Shown one piece after another: positions 1 through 8,608 of a DNA stretch of 64,000 nt; positions within the stretch are counted from its first letter, which is position 1; each line of letters starts with the position of its first letter. The notes below the pieces were generated by a model. That model did not search any database. It saw only the letters and a list, made by a program, of their open reading frames with translations, and was not told the origin of the DNA. This DNA is from Fimenecus sp045593645. Its GTDB lineage: Bacteria > Bacillota > Clostridia > Oscillospirales > Acutalibacteraceae. The stretch lies in contig JAZNWZ010000130.1 in NCBI GenBank assembly GCA_045593645.1, positions 242,109 to 306,108 on the forward strand. Reading direction: 5' to 3'. The position numbers were made by a program, and so were the translations under genes.

Positions 1-1203
1 GCTGAACTTTCAAAGTTGAATACCTTGGTAAAGACATCACAGGTAATCTCTGATGTTTCTATTAAGGCATCTCACTTTATGTTCAAAGTTGACAATGACA
101 GCTTGTCTTGTTCAATTTACGGCAGCGGAAATGCCGTAACATTTTCCGTAAACGTAACCGCCGTTTCAAAAGACCCTAACGAAAAGGGATACTTTAATGT
201 TGATGTGAATCAGATGATTCAGGCAATGGAAAAAGTTGCTGCTGCTTCAGGACAGGATGAAGTAACTGCTGATGTAGGTACAAATAAGATTTCAGTTTCT
301 GCAGGAAAGTCAAAGATTTCCGTAAATCTTTTTGATGTACTTGATGACGCAGAGTTCGATGAAGCTTTTGCTGCAATTGATACAAAGAAAGCAGAAAAGT
401 TTGTTGCAACTGACCCATCATTTGCTCTTATCACAAATGAGGTTGTTTCATTCCTTGAAACAGTTGGTAAGTTTATTTCAATGATTGGTACAGACCGTGT
501 ATCAGGTTTGAGCCTTGAAAACAATCACATCCTTTATTGTGACCAAGCATTCTCAATTATCGACAAGAAAGTTGCTGATACATTGACAAAAGGTGACAAG
601 GTTTTTATACCGCAGTCAATCTTCGGATTGCTTTCTGCAATTCACAAGCTTTCAGGTAATTTCAATATCACATATTCTGACTGTGAACAGTACATTTACA
701 TTGATGTACCAAACATCAACTTCAGAGCCGTTATTGCTGCTCCTCAGACATTGTGTGAATATCCTGAAGCATCAGTTCTTGCACAGATTGCTCCAGACCC
801 AGCAACATCTCTTGCATTTGATGTTGACATTAAAACTTTGCTTACAAAGATGCAGATGTTCGATGGTGTATTCCCTGCTTCACAGTGGCGTTGGAAGACA
901 ATCGAATTCTATTATGTTGCCGCAGAGAATGCTTTGAATATGCGCTACAACAATATGTGTGCAGAAGTTGATACTGACCTTCCTGTAGAGTCAATCGGAA
1001 CAACAGGAACAGTTGGAGACTTCTCATTCCGCCTTGCATCAATTTTGATTGCAGATTATTTGAGCAAGCTTGTTGATGGCTCAACTGCAAAAGTTCTTGT
1101 TTCTCCATTCGCTGAAGATCAGGAACACGGTGTAGGTGTAACATTTGAGGTTGGAGACTTCAAGCTCGTAACTTCAAAAGTTGTTGCTGACACAGACCTT
1201 TAA
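1..1203 (+). CDS. DNA polymerase sliding clamp (beta-clamp/DnaN-like), 5' partial
   Basis: Probable ring-shaped processivity clamp that tethers the replicative polymerase, and in T4-like phages late RNA polymerase, to DNA. The N-terminal part follows the bacterial beta-clamp pattern: an F-x-V-D-x-x-x-M-I-Q-A strand/helix (about residues 61-71), then a V-T-A-D-V strand and a K-I-S-V-S-A-G-K-S-K-I strand pair. A length near 400 aa suits a three-domain bacterial-type clamp rather than the roughly 230 aa T4 gp45. The frame is open to the left edge, so the real start is probably outside the window; the TTG at base 16 has no SD. A hairpin terminator follows the stop. The next gene is sigma-like. 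Similarity is clearest in the first 120 residues and weaker after that. Confidence 0.7.
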   Translation, partial: AELSKLNTLVKTSQVISDVSIKASHFMFKVDNDSLSCSIYGSGNAVTFSVNVTAVSKDPNEKGYFNVDVNQMIQAMEKVAAASGQDEVTADVGTNKISVSAGKSKISVNLFDVLDDAEFDEAFAAIDTKKAEKFVATDPSFALITNEVVSFLETVGKFISMIGTDRVSGLSLENNHILYCDQAFSIIDKKVADTLTKGDKVFIPQSIFGLLSAIHKLSGNFNITYSDCEQYIYIDVPNINFRAVIAAPQTLCEYPEASVLAQIAPDPATSLAFDVDIKTLLTKMQMFDGVFPASQWRWKTIEFYYVAAENALNMRYNNMCAEVDTDLPVESIGTTGTVGDFSFRLASILIADYLSKLVDGSTAKVLVSPFAEDQEHGVGVTFEVGDFKLVTSKVVADTDL

Positions 1204-1224
1204 TCTCTTGAAGATTTAAATATA

Positions 1225-1254
1225 AGGGAGTCGGTTAAAGCCGACTCCTTTTTT
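1225..1254 (+). terminator. Intrinsic terminator after the clamp gene
   Basis: An 8-bp stem GGAGTCGG/CCGACTCC with a 6-nt loop is followed by six T. The T run leads straight into the P1 promoter of the next gene. Confidence 0.85.
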
Positions 1255-1256
1255 GT

Positions 1257-1264
1257 GTTAATAT
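1257..1264 (+). promoter_or_regulatory. P1 promoter, leaderless, for the sigma-like gene
   Basis: GTTAATAT stands exactly 6 nt before the ATG at 1271. No SD fits in between, so the mRNA is predicted to begin at or next to the start codon. There is no recognisable -35 box; the terminator T run lies just upstream. Confidence 0.6.
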
Positions 1265-1270
1265 ACATTT

Positions 1271-2032
1271 ATGGTAGATTTTGATATTAAACATTACTTA
1301 AACGAAGACGCAAGTTTTGAGTATGACCCAGATAGATTTGAAGGCGTATTTTATGGTGAGTTTGAAAACAAACCTGAGACAGAACAAGAACTTTTAACAT
1401 TACAGGCAGAATACTTGAAAACAAGAGACCAAGCTATTTGGCAAAAAATGTTTGGTATTTGTTGGTCTTATATGAAGTCTTTAATTCTTCAAAGAATTCA
1501 AAAGAAAGCAGAAGGCTATAAAGACCCTGAGATTGTTGATGACAGAACAACATCAGCAACACTTGCCTTTATGTCTCAATATTTGACAAGACCTGATTTC
1601 GAAGTTGGTACTTCTTTCGCAGGTATGATGAAATGGAAAATTGTTGAAGTTCTTTATAAAGACAAAAATCCAAAAAAGAAAGGCGGAGAACCTATTTCAT
1701 TATCATTGGAAATTTCTGATGATGGTAAGGCAACTCTTGAAGATTTGATTGCTGCCGAAGGACCTGTGTATTCTCCTGAAGATGCAATTTGTCAAAGAAG
1801 CTCTTATGAGATTATTGATGAGATACTTGAAGAACTTGACGATACACTTGATTGTGAAAACAGAGAATACATAAGAAACATTGTTCGTTTGTATATTGTA
1901 CTTTGTATGAGACATCCTAAAAACAGACACGCAAAGAAAATGTTTTTGGATAAGTGGGCAAAGAATTACAAAATCGAAAAACTTATTGATTATGTTATGC
2001 TTGAGATAAGAAATCGCTTATATGAGGGTTAA
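1271..2032 (+). CDS. Sigma-70-like phage transcription factor
   Basis: Likely directs RNA polymerase to phage promoters. Residues about 52-128 resemble sigma region 2: a helix with W-Q-K-M-F-G-I, a basic Q-R-I-Q-K-K stretch, an acidic D-D helix, a Y-L-x-x-P-D-F-E-V-G-T-S-F loop and a M-K-W-K-I-V-E-V-L-Y helix. Residues about 141-180 read like the sigma linker (I-S-L-S-L-E, then L-E-D-L-I and Y-S-P-E-D-A). The C-terminus lacks a clear region 4. At 253 aa it is longer than T4 gp55. It sits just downstream of the sliding clamp, as expected if clamp and sigma cooperate in late transcription, and is itself read from a leaderless P1 promoter. The family assignment comes from motif reading only. Confidence 0.65.
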   Translation: MVDFDIKHYLNEDASFEYDPDRFEGVFYGEFENKPETEQELLTLQAEYLKTRDQAIWQKMFGICWSYMKSLILQRIQKKAEGYKDPEIVDDRTTSATLAFMSQYLTRPDFEVGTSFAGMMKWKIVEVLYKDKNPKKKGGEPISLSLEISDDGKATLEDLIAAEGPVYSPEDAICQRSSYEIIDEILEELDDTLDCENREYIRNIVRLYIVLCMRHPKNRHAKKMFLDKWAKNYKIEKLIDYVMLEIRNRLYEG

Positions 2033-2034
2033 GA

Positions 2035-2565
2035 TTGGGCTCAAATAATACACTTGTAGATGCAATAAATGCAATGTCTTCAATACTAGCAGCAAACACA
2101 TCTCGTGGTGGCGCTTCCTCAATGGTTATGAGCGCACCCGTTGCAAAGTTAATGAAAACAATGCAATCACAGCAAAACGATTATACTGAAAAAGCAATCC
2201 AACTTAAACTTGAAGTAAGAGGCAAGGATTACGATTGGGAAGTTGATGCAGGCTTAAGCGATAAACCATTAGACGGAAGCGTTGTAAGTGAAATCAATAC
2301 CGACTTTTATCAATTTTTATTATCTCAAGACTTAGAAGAGATGTACGTCCCGCCTGCTGTTTCAAGTTATCTAAAATTATTAGTGTCATACAAGCCAAAT
2401 AATCTTATCACAAATAGGTCAGGCATTTATCTTGAAGGCTCTATAAATGATATTAAAATTTATAAGATGCCTAAAGAAATTTTCAAAGACGATTTTACTT
2501 GTGTATGCCGCACAAAACACGACGAATGGGTTAAAGCAAAGATTACAAATGTTTCTCGATACTAA
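2035..2565 (+). CDS. Unknown protein, probable virion or packaging role
   Basis: A 176-residue protein of unrecognised family, starting at a TTG two nt after the sigma gene stop. The N-terminus is rich in small polar residues (S, A, N, G), and the C-terminal half is a mixed alpha/beta sequence ending W-V-K-A-K-I-T-N-V-S. It lies between the sigma-like gene and the terminase on the same strand, where T4-like phages keep neck and small terminase genes. That context is the only hint of function. Confidence 0.6.
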   Translation: MGSNNTLVDAINAMSSILAANTSRGGASSMVMSAPVAKLMKTMQSQQNDYTEKAIQLKLEVRGKDYDWEVDAGLSDKPLDGSVVSEINTDFYQFLLSQDLEEMYVPPAVSSYLKLLVSYKPNNLITNRSGIYLEGSINDIKIYKMPKEIFKDDFTCVCRTKHDEWVKAKITNVSRY

Positions 2566-2571
2566 TTTTTT

Positions 2572-3747
2572 ATGGTTAGTAATGTAGATTATTTGTTATC
2601 TTTAGTCGGAAACAGAAACGACATTATTCGTGACACTTGGGTTTTGCAAGGAACAATGATTGCATCCAAGATGACTCGTCGTTATATCAAAGATAACATT
2701 TTTCAAGTATCTTGCTCAGAAGGAAAGCCTCTTAATGGCGCTCTTATATATTGTTTAACTGATTATGAGGTGGACAATGATGTATGGCCTTGTATTGATT
2801 GGGACGAGTATGAAATTGAAGATATTGATACTTGTTTCATCGGTTCTTTTCAAGGTGTTCAGTCCCCATTTTTCAAATTATTATTAAAGAAAGAAGACGT
2901 CGATGCACTTGCAGATGTCCCAGTAAATGAAGACTTGGATATTTCAGGTAACGATGACGGCGGTGTTGTTATAGATGATGAGCAATTAGGTATTATGCTT
3001 ACCGAAGTAGGTGTACCTTTCTTGAGAATTGATGAACTTGAATACACTGCAAATGCAATTAAAAAATATTGCTTAAAACCAGTTTTTGATACTTACTTTG
3101 GATTTTTCCCAATTATAAAAGAAGAAGTTGTTGGACAGATGGGCGGAGGAACAGAATTCAAAAAAGAGTTCCCTCCTAACGCTTTTGCTGCAGTACCATA
3201 TTATGTATTAGGCGCAGGTGGCGGTTCTGAGTTCCGCGGTGCGTTCTCTTTGTATCGTGAACAGATGATGTACGGTGGTGGTATGATGTCAGGCGGCGCC
3301 TTTGGTCGCGGTGTTTCATATCGTAAGCCAGTCCCTGGGTTTGTTGGATTACAACAAGCAGATGCAAATATGAATATGAGAGCAGCACAACAAGGTTATG
3401 TAAACTATTTCAGAAGAGAGCACGTCCGTTCAATTAAAGAGAATGGAAAGAAGTACTGCATTGGATATTCAACTGTAGGCGGCTCAGTAAATGTTAAGTG
3501 GCTTTGTTGTTCTTATGACTTTGATGATATAAAATTCTCAATCAGAACTGATTTCCGTAATCTTGGAAAAGCAGCAATTCTTCGCAACTTAGGTATGTTA
3601 AGATCGTTGGTAAAATCTGATGTCCCAGGTGCAATCGACTTTTCATTGTATAATTCAAGAGCTGATGCACTCGAAACAAAAGTAATCGAAAAGTGGGAAA
3701 AGCAGGCATCTAACCTTGCACTCTCTGTTATGAGAGGCGGATTGTAA
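2572..3747 (+). CDS. Probable virion structural protein (head/neck region)
   Basis: A 391-residue protein with an acidic segment (about residues 115-140), a G-V-P-F-L-x-x-D-E-L-E-Y patch near 155-165, a Y-F-G-F-F-P-I motif, and a Gly/Met/aromatic-rich low-complexity stretch around 220-260 (Y-G-G-G-M-M-S-G-G). The C-terminal 100 residues look globular. It lies directly upstream of the large terminase, where connector or neck proteins are usual. No homologue is recognised with certainty, so the structural role is inferred from position and composition. The start has little SD (TTTTTATGG). Confidence 0.5.
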   Translation: MVSNVDYLLSLVGNRNDIIRDTWVLQGTMIASKMTRRYIKDNIFQVSCSEGKPLNGALIYCLTDYEVDNDVWPCIDWDEYEIEDIDTCFIGSFQGVQSPFFKLLLKKEDVDALADVPVNEDLDISGNDDGGVVIDDEQLGIMLTEVGVPFLRIDELEYTANAIKKYCLKPVFDTYFGFFPIIKEEVVGQMGGGTEFKKEFPPNAFAAVPYYVLGAGGGSEFRGAFSLYREQMMYGGGMMSGGAFGRGVSYRKPVPGFVGLQQADANMNMRAAQQGYVNYFRREHVRSIKENGKKYCIGYSTVGGSVNVKWLCCSYDFDDIKFSIRTDFRNLGKAAILRNLGMLRSLVKSDVPGAIDFSLYNSRADALETKVIEKWEKQASNLALSVMRGGL

Positions 3748-3763
3748 ATCATAAGGGGGATGT

Positions 3764-6178
3764 ATGTCAGATTTACTCAAACTTGGCGAAGAGTTTTACG
3801 ATAAGCAAGACAAGGCTTACGAAGAACCTGAAGTACCAAAACTTACAGCAGCTCAAAAGAAAGCATTTTTGAACGGAGAAGATGTACCTGATGGACAAGC
3901 TGCAAATCCGTGGTCTATTCAAGTTGAACAGACTGAAGAAGAGGATAAATATAAAAAAGAACACCCAATCAATGAAGTCCCAGTTTTGAATAAACAACTC
4001 CACGAAAACGGTTGTTCTTTGGACTCAGAATATACTGAAGCATTAGCAAGCATTGGTGATATTATTACTGCAGTTGTTGCGGGAGATGCAAAAGCAAGAG
4101 AAAGGAAAGAGTTTACAACACTCAACTTCCCTGCAATCAAAGCAGCAATTGAATGGCTTGTAAAAACAAATCAAATGTCAAGTACAGCAAAAGTTGATTT
4201 GATGCATAATGCTTGGATGTTGAATTTCAAGGCAAAGCCGCCTACGCCTGAAGAATTTATTTCAGAAAAATATATTGGTGACCAAGCCAATTCTTTGCAC
4301 CCTTGGGTAAAAGATGTTTTTGCGGATTTCTTCGACCCACTTAAACCTTACAGAACATTGGTACTTACACAACATATTGGTGCAGGTAAATCAACATTCT
4401 CAACTCTTGCTCAGTTGTATATTTCAATTCACTACGCTTTGATGTGGCACCCATATCGTTTCTTTGGTATGGCACCTTCATCAATCTTTACACAATGTAT
4501 GGGTGGTTGGAATCAGAAGAAAGCATCGGAATTGTTGCTTGAGCCTTTCGTTCAGATTCTTGAATGTTCGCCTTACTTCAAAAGAGTTCGTACACATCAA
4601 GATTTGACTGAGGCATCAGCAGAAGAAGTTGCAGAATGTTTGCACTGGACGACTTCTTCTCCTACATCTTGTCTTTCATTCCAAAACGGTGTAAACTATA
4701 AAATTATCAATGGTGCTGGCTCAATCTTGGGACAGAACATTATTTCAGCAGTTATCTCTGAGTTGACAATGTTCTCTGAAAACGGTTGGTCGGATGAAAA
4801 GATTTATACATTCTTTACAAAGCTTCGTAAAAGAATTGACTCTCGTATGAAAGGTAACTACTACGGACGCTTTATAATCGACTCTCAGCCTAACTCTTTG
4901 GAGTCTCCAATCGATGCTTGGATTTGGGATAAGAAAACAAAGAAGAATAAAGAGAACTTGATTATTTCAGGTGAAAGATGGAAGTTCTTCCCAGATGAAT
5001 TCCCACAGGCTTGGGAAACACCTCGAACAGATTGGAAACAACCTATGAACTTGAAAAAGGACTTTGTTCACGCCTTCCCAGTATTTAAAGGTGGTGACGG
5101 ACAACCTCCTAAAGTTGTTGAAACTGCGGCAGAGCTTGAAACCTATCAGCCTGTAGATATTGAATGGGCACCTACTTTGCAAATTACAGCATCAGGCGTT
5201 AAGTCAATGAAAGACAACGCTGAAGAGTCTCCAATCAACTTCTTAAGAGACCAGTGTGGTATTCCTTCAGGTGCTGCTGACCGTTTGATTTACAACAAAG
5301 ATTGGATAGATCATACTTTTGATAATAATCTTAAAAACATTTATTCAACAATTATTGCTAAGGCAGAAGACGAACCTGAACATTTGATTTGGAACCAAGT
5401 CAAAGACAAGTTCTTCCATAAGATTCTTGGTAAGTACCATTTTTATTATGAGCCTGCCTTACCTCGTGTTGCATCAATCGACTTGGCTGTGTCAGGCGAT
5501 ACTGCGGGTATATCAATAAGCCACGTTGAAAGAGACCCAATAAGATTGGACTCTCAAGGCAACCCATTAAAAGTTTATGTCACTGATTTAGTTGTACCTG
5601 TAATTCCTAAGACGGGTGCAATCAACCTTGATGCTTTCAAGTTCTTTATTTTGGATTTGATACGCCTTGGTAATATGAATATTCGCCACGTTTCATTCGA
5701 CTCTTTCCAATCAAAAGCTATGATGCAGGCGCTTGAAAGAGCAGGACTTGAAGTTGAATACATTTCAGTTGATAAAAACAATTCACCTTACTTGTCATTA
5801 GTTGATTATGTTATTCACAAAAGATATTACTGCGGTAAGTCAATTATGGTAAAGAACAACTTGTTATCTTTGCAAATGGTAAAGAGAAAGACTTCAGGAA
5901 CAATGAAGATAGATCATATGAATGGAGATAACGTTTACACTGATGAATATTGTCTCCCAGGGTCAGTTTATAATGAAACAAGTTGGAACTTTAGTAAAGT
6001 TGGATATTTTGCAAAAGACTTGACTGATTGTATCGCGGCAAATGTTTCTTTGCTTGATGAACACGATAACGTATATATACCTCTTCACGCCTGGGACCCA
6101 ACCAAAGAATTGGAAAGGACCTACGAAGGCGAAAAGAAGAAATGTTATGATTTGATGAAAGCAATGTCTTTACACTAA
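3764..6178 (+). CDS. terL: Terminase large subunit
   Basis: ATP-driven DNA packaging motor and headful nuclease. The ATPase domain shows Walker A H-I-G-A-G-K-S-T (about residues 204-211) and, downstream, a conserved block with S-E-L-T-M-F-S that fits the Walker B/coupling region. The RNase H-like nuclease domain starts near residue 568 with A-S-I-D-L-A-V-S-G-D (first catalytic Asp), continues with H-V-S-F-D-S-F-Q (about 640), and ends with a D-x-x-D-C-I-A-A helix (third acidic site). The 804 aa length is large; about 190 residues precede the ATPase core. The SD is strong (AAGGGGG). The 3' end overlaps the convergent gene at 6170 by 9 bp with no terminator between them. Confidence 0.85.
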   Translation: MSDLLKLGEEFYDKQDKAYEEPEVPKLTAAQKKAFLNGEDVPDGQAANPWSIQVEQTEEEDKYKKEHPINEVPVLNKQLHENGCSLDSEYTEALASIGDIITAVVAGDAKARERKEFTTLNFPAIKAAIEWLVKTNQMSSTAKVDLMHNAWMLNFKAKPPTPEEFISEKYIGDQANSLHPWVKDVFADFFDPLKPYRTLVLTQHIGAGKSTFSTLAQLYISIHYALMWHPYRFFGMAPSSIFTQCMGGWNQKKASELLLEPFVQILECSPYFKRVRTHQDLTEASAEEVAECLHWTTSSPTSCLSFQNGVNYKIINGAGSILGQNIISAVISELTMFSENGWSDEKIYTFFTKLRKRIDSRMKGNYYGRFIIDSQPNSLESPIDAWIWDKKTKKNKENLIISGERWKFFPDEFPQAWETPRTDWKQPMNLKKDFVHAFPVFKGGDGQPPKVVETAAELETYQPVDIEWAPTLQITASGVKSMKDNAEESPINFLRDQCGIPSGAADRLIYNKDWIDHTFDNNLKNIYSTIIAKAEDEPEHLIWNQVKDKFFHKILGKYHFYYEPALPRVASIDLAVSGDTAGISISHVERDPIRLDSQGNPLKVYVTDLVVPVIPKTGAINLDAFKFFILDLIRLGNMNIRHVSFDSFQSKAMMQALERAGLEVEYISVDKNNSPYLSLVDYVIHKRYYCGKSIMVKNNLLSLQMVKRKTSGTMKIDHMNGDNVYTDEYCLPGSVYNETSWNFSKVGYFAKDLTDCIAANVSLLDEHDNVYIPLHAWDPTKELERTYEGEKKKCYDLMKAMSLH

Positions 6179-6721
6179 ACCATTAAACTTTTTGTGAAGA
6201 TAATCATTAAAGGCAATATCATTTTCGAGAGTCTCACCTCCAAGTGGGGCTCTTCGGTCATTTTTAAATCCTTTATCAATTTCCTCGTTTAATTTTGAAA
6301 CGGCAGGCTTTACTTTTGGTGCTTCAACTTTTTTGCTATCTTTGCAAGTACGTTCAAGATAGAACTTAAGTTCACCAATATCAACCTCTTCATTCTCAGT
6401 ACTTAAGTTTGAAGATATAGAATAAACTGCGCTTTCTGATTTTCCTGAAGCAAGTTCCTCGTGTGTATGGTTATCTGCTGATGCCCATATTTCATAAGGA
6501 GATGTTCTTGTCTTAAGGTTAATTCTTACATTGAAAATAAGATGTTCATAAATAGATGGTTTGATTGCTAAAATAGCAAAAGTGTCATCATAAGAGATAA
6601 CGTCAAATTCAAGGTCAAGAATTGCCTGTGCACATTTTACCTTAATATTCTCCCACTGCATTTTTGAAATCTTTACTTCGCCACTTTTTAATTCTTTGCA
6701 TTTTTCTGAGAGCTTGCTCAT
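6170..6721 (-). CDS. Unknown protein, 183 aa
   Basis: No recognised family. The N-terminal two thirds look like a small alpha/beta domain (Q-W-E-N-I-K, then L-E-F-D-V-I-S-Y-D-D-T-F-A-I-L); the C-terminus is charged and probably disordered until a final N-D-Y-L-H-K-K-F. The SD is GGAGG, and the start overlaps the upstream stop (TAATG). It is the last gene of the long leftward run and overlaps the terminase 3' end. Confidence 0.65.
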   Translation of the reverse strand: MSKLSEKCKELKSGEVKISKMQWENIKVKCAQAILDLEFDVISYDDTFAILAIKPSIYEHLIFNVRINLKTRTSPYEIWASADNHTHEELASGKSESAVYSISSNLSTENEEVDIGELKFYLERTCKDSKKVEAPKVKPAVSKLNEEIDKGFKNDRRAPLGGETLENDIAFNDYLHKKFNGLV

Positions 6722-6930
6722 TACAATTTTCCTCCAAGTTTTTTATATGCAGTCAAATAATCAGTGAGTGCCTTTGCTAAACCTTTTGCAACTTTAGCAT
6801 TACTGATGTAAGGAAATACTTTTTTGATTTCTTTACAAAGTGCTAAAGAATATGCACTCAACTTTTTCTCATCAACTGTAGGCTCTTTCGTCTGGGATGT
6901 CGAAGCAGTACTTTTTTCCTTCGTGTTCAT
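6721..6930 (-). CDS. Small unknown protein, 69 aa
   Basis: The start was chosen at the third in-frame ATG because GGAG lies 6 nt before it; the earlier ATGs are too close to or upstream of that SD. The N-terminus is Thr/Ser/Lys-rich and is followed by a helical region (S-A-Y-S-L-A-L-C-K-E-I-K-K-V-F). Its 5' end overlaps the 3' end of the upstream small gene by 59 bp in another frame. Confidence 0.55.
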   Translation of the reverse strand: MNTKEKSTASTSQTKEPTVDEKKLSAYSLALCKEIKKVFPYISNAKVAKGLAKALTDYLTAYKKLGGKL

Positions 6931-7054
6931 ATTCATCTCCGTTATCAATTAGCTTTGACAATGTTTCATCATCAAATCCAAAACGTTTCAAAACATCAGC
7001 ACGAACATAAACTCCACAACTGTGTTTCCCAATAACTAAAACTCTTTCAATCAT
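6872..7054 (-). CDS. Small unknown protein, 60 aa
   Basis: A compact protein with an acidic C-terminus (D-N-G-D-E-Y-E-H-E-G-K-K-Y) and an N-terminal strand I-E-R-V-L-V-I-G. It starts 3 nt after the upstream stop and overlaps the next gene by 59 bp. No family is recognised; composition and spacing support a real gene. Confidence 0.55.
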   Translation of the reverse strand: MIERVLVIGKHSCGVYVRADVLKRFGFDDETLSKLIDNGDEYEHEGKKYCFDIPDERAYS

Positions 7055-7057
7055 TTA

Positions 7058-7345
7058 TTACCTCAAATCTAATTCAACGCCGTCAAATATTTCCGGCCAA
7101 ATATCAAGAAGCCTATCAGCGACTCTTGTAGGGCACATACACTTCTTTACTTTGTAAGCTTTGAATAATTCAGTAATGTCATCCCAATCGCAAGGGTCAC
7201 CATTCTTATCAATCAACTCATCATCTTCATCGAGATTGTAATGCTCTAACGAAACGAAATCACGAACAGCTTTTGTTTCTTTGTTTGAATGAGATTCTAC
7301 ATAGTTGTCGTAATCTTCTTCTTCTTCGTCTTTACTTAACCACAT
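7058..7345 (-). CDS. Small acidic protein of the P-x-F-F-x-G-l family
   Basis: A 95-residue acidic protein whose C-terminus reads V-A-D-R-L-L-D-I-W-P-E-I-F-D-G-V-E-L. The same ending (a helix, then Pro, two aromatic/hydrophobic residues, D/A-G and a short strand) is found in seven genes at 17.6-21.6 kb, so this is a distant member of that paralogous set. The N-terminus is Asp/Glu-rich. Function unknown. Confidence 0.65.
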   Translation of the reverse strand: MWLSKDEEEEDYDNYVESHSNKETKAVRDFVSLEHYNLDEDDELIDKNGDPCDWDDITELFKAYKVKKCMCPTRVADRLLDIWPEIFDGVELDLR

Positions 7346-8103
7346 TACTCAATCCCTCTTATCTGATAAGACATATCTTTTTTAATTTTTTCAATTTTTT
7401 TATCGTTCTTTTCTTTAAGAGCTTGTTCATACTCTCTTTTACAAATAGTACAATCGCAATCAGCCCAAGTACCAAGGGAACAAGAACCGAATTTAATTTC
7501 AAATGGCCACACAGGAGAAGCTCCGTGGTACTGTTCATACCAACCCTTGTGATGCTTTTTCATATGCTTTGCAGTCCATTCATCAACTTTTTGAGACTCT
7601 TCTTTTGTCAAAGAATATGAATGGTCATACTTATCAGAACAGTCAACTTTCTGAACGACGCCGTAATGCCAAGAATAGTAGTCACAATTATTTTCGTAAT
7701 CTCTTACAGCCATCTCCATTTGTTTTACTGCCATACCGACACGAGCAGCAAACATATCAAGGCCGCTTCTTTGAATATCGAAAATATAATCATCATTCGG
7801 CTCTTCTTCACTAGGTTTACAAATATGGTCTTTCAAAGAAAGTGTCCAGAACAAACCTTTATAAAAGAAGTTGATTGAATCTTTTGTGACGAATCTTTCA
7901 GGCATAAGAGCTTTAAGAAAATCAATATCGTCGTCTTTTACAACAAACTCTTTTCTTGAGTCCATATTTTTGATAAGATTAAAGTTTTGGTCCATTGAGA
8001 TGTCTTCGTGTTCATCAAGGCCACTTTTAAGATCGCCACCCATTGTCCAATATTTGTGATACTTAACAGTACTAAGAAAGTTTTTAATTTGATTGTAATT
8101 CAT
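7345..8103 (-). CDS. Unknown protein with C-terminal Cys cluster
   Basis: A 252-residue protein. The C-terminal region has C-S-L-G-T-W-A-D-C-D-C-T-I-C-K (about residues 205-219), a plausible metal-binding cluster, followed by a charged helix. Trp, Tyr and His are frequent in the middle. The start overlaps the upstream gene by 20 bp and the end overlaps the next start by one base. No family is recognised. Confidence 0.65.
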   Translation of the reverse strand: MNYNQIKNFLSTVKYHKYWTMGGDLKSGLDEHEDISMDQNFNLIKNMDSRKEFVVKDDDIDFLKALMPERFVTKDSINFFYKGLFWTLSLKDHICKPSEEEPNDDYIFDIQRSGLDMFAARVGMAVKQMEMAVRDYENNCDYYSWHYGVVQKVDCSDKYDHSYSLTKEESQKVDEWTAKHMKKHHKGWYEQYHGASPVWPFEIKFGSCSLGTWADCDCTICKREYEQALKEKNDKKIEKIKKDMSYQIRGIE

Positions 8104-8407
8104 CTTCTTCTTCCTTCTTTATCTTATCGCAAAATGTGATACATTTACTTGGGTCAACATAAACCTCGTAAGTAAAAGAAACCTTTATCTCATCGTCTTC
8201 TTTATGGAAAACAACAAAAGCAGAATGAAAAGCTTCAAACAAAACGCGGCGAGATCTTTTGTTTACAACCTGCCATAAGCCATCATAATCGTTCTGCAAA
8301 TCAACCTGTAAGTTTGGAAAGCCATACTTTTCAAACAATTTATTTAACTTCTTTTCAGAGTCTTTCTTTTCTGAAAAATCAAAACGGAAAATTTCAACGA
8401 TCTTCAT
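8084..8407 (-). CDS. Unknown protein, 107 aa
   Basis: The start is placed at the ATG inside the 3' end of the upstream gene (14-bp overlap), because the longer reading frame runs through that gene. The core carries L-F-E-K-Y-G-F-P-N-L and D-G-L-W-Q-V-V-N and then a strand-rich segment, reminiscent of the small W-containing proteins at 46-50 kb. The C-terminus is acidic. Function unknown. Confidence 0.55.
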   Translation of the reverse strand: MKIVEIFRFDFSEKKDSEKKLNKLFEKYGFPNLQVDLQNDYDGLWQVVNKRSRRVLFEAFHSAFVVFHKEDDEIKVSFTYEVYVDPSKCITFCDKIKKEEEDELQSN

Positions 8408-8528
8408 CTGCCAACTCTTTTTCGGCCATTTCCTGAATTTCAGCAAAAGTTTTTCCTGTGAGAGGATTGTTTTCCTCTCCAAGATGCTTTTGTATCATTT
8501 CATCAATAAGCTCTTGATTTAATTCCAT
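8394..8528 (-). CDS. Small helical protein, 44 aa
   Basis: A GGAGG SD stands 7-8 nt before this ATG; the longer frame upstream crosses the promoter region. The sequence is helical and charged (L-I-D-E-M-I-Q-K-H-L-G-E-E-N-N and F-A-E-I-Q-E-M-A-E-K-E-L). It is the first gene after a terminator/P1 module. Confidence 0.6.
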   Translation of the reverse strand: MELNQELIDEMIQKHLGEENNPLTGKTFAEIQEMAEKELADEDR

Positions 8529-8547
8529 ATATGGACCTCCAATATCA

Positions 8548-8555
8548 ATATTAAC
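8548..8555 (-). promoter_or_regulatory. P1 promoter with leader
   Basis: GTTAATAT on the - strand directly follows the terminator T run and lies 19 nt before the ATG of the 44-aa gene. The short leader contains GGAGG. Confidence 0.5.
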
Positions 8556-8585
8556 ATAAAAAGGAGCTGCGCTCCGCAACTCCTT
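8556..8585 (-). terminator. Intrinsic terminator after the Hsp20-like gene
   Basis: An 11-bp stem with one G-U pair (AAGGAG-T-TGCG / CGCA-G-CTCCTT) is followed on the - strand by five T, abutting a P1 motif. Confidence 0.85.
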
Positions 8586-8608
8586 ATTAAAACCTCCAGA
8601 ATGTATCT

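Noticed and set aside
593..937. Second + strand frame inside the clamp gene
   Set aside because: It lies wholly within the clamp frame, has no SD and a low-complexity His/Leu/Gln composition.
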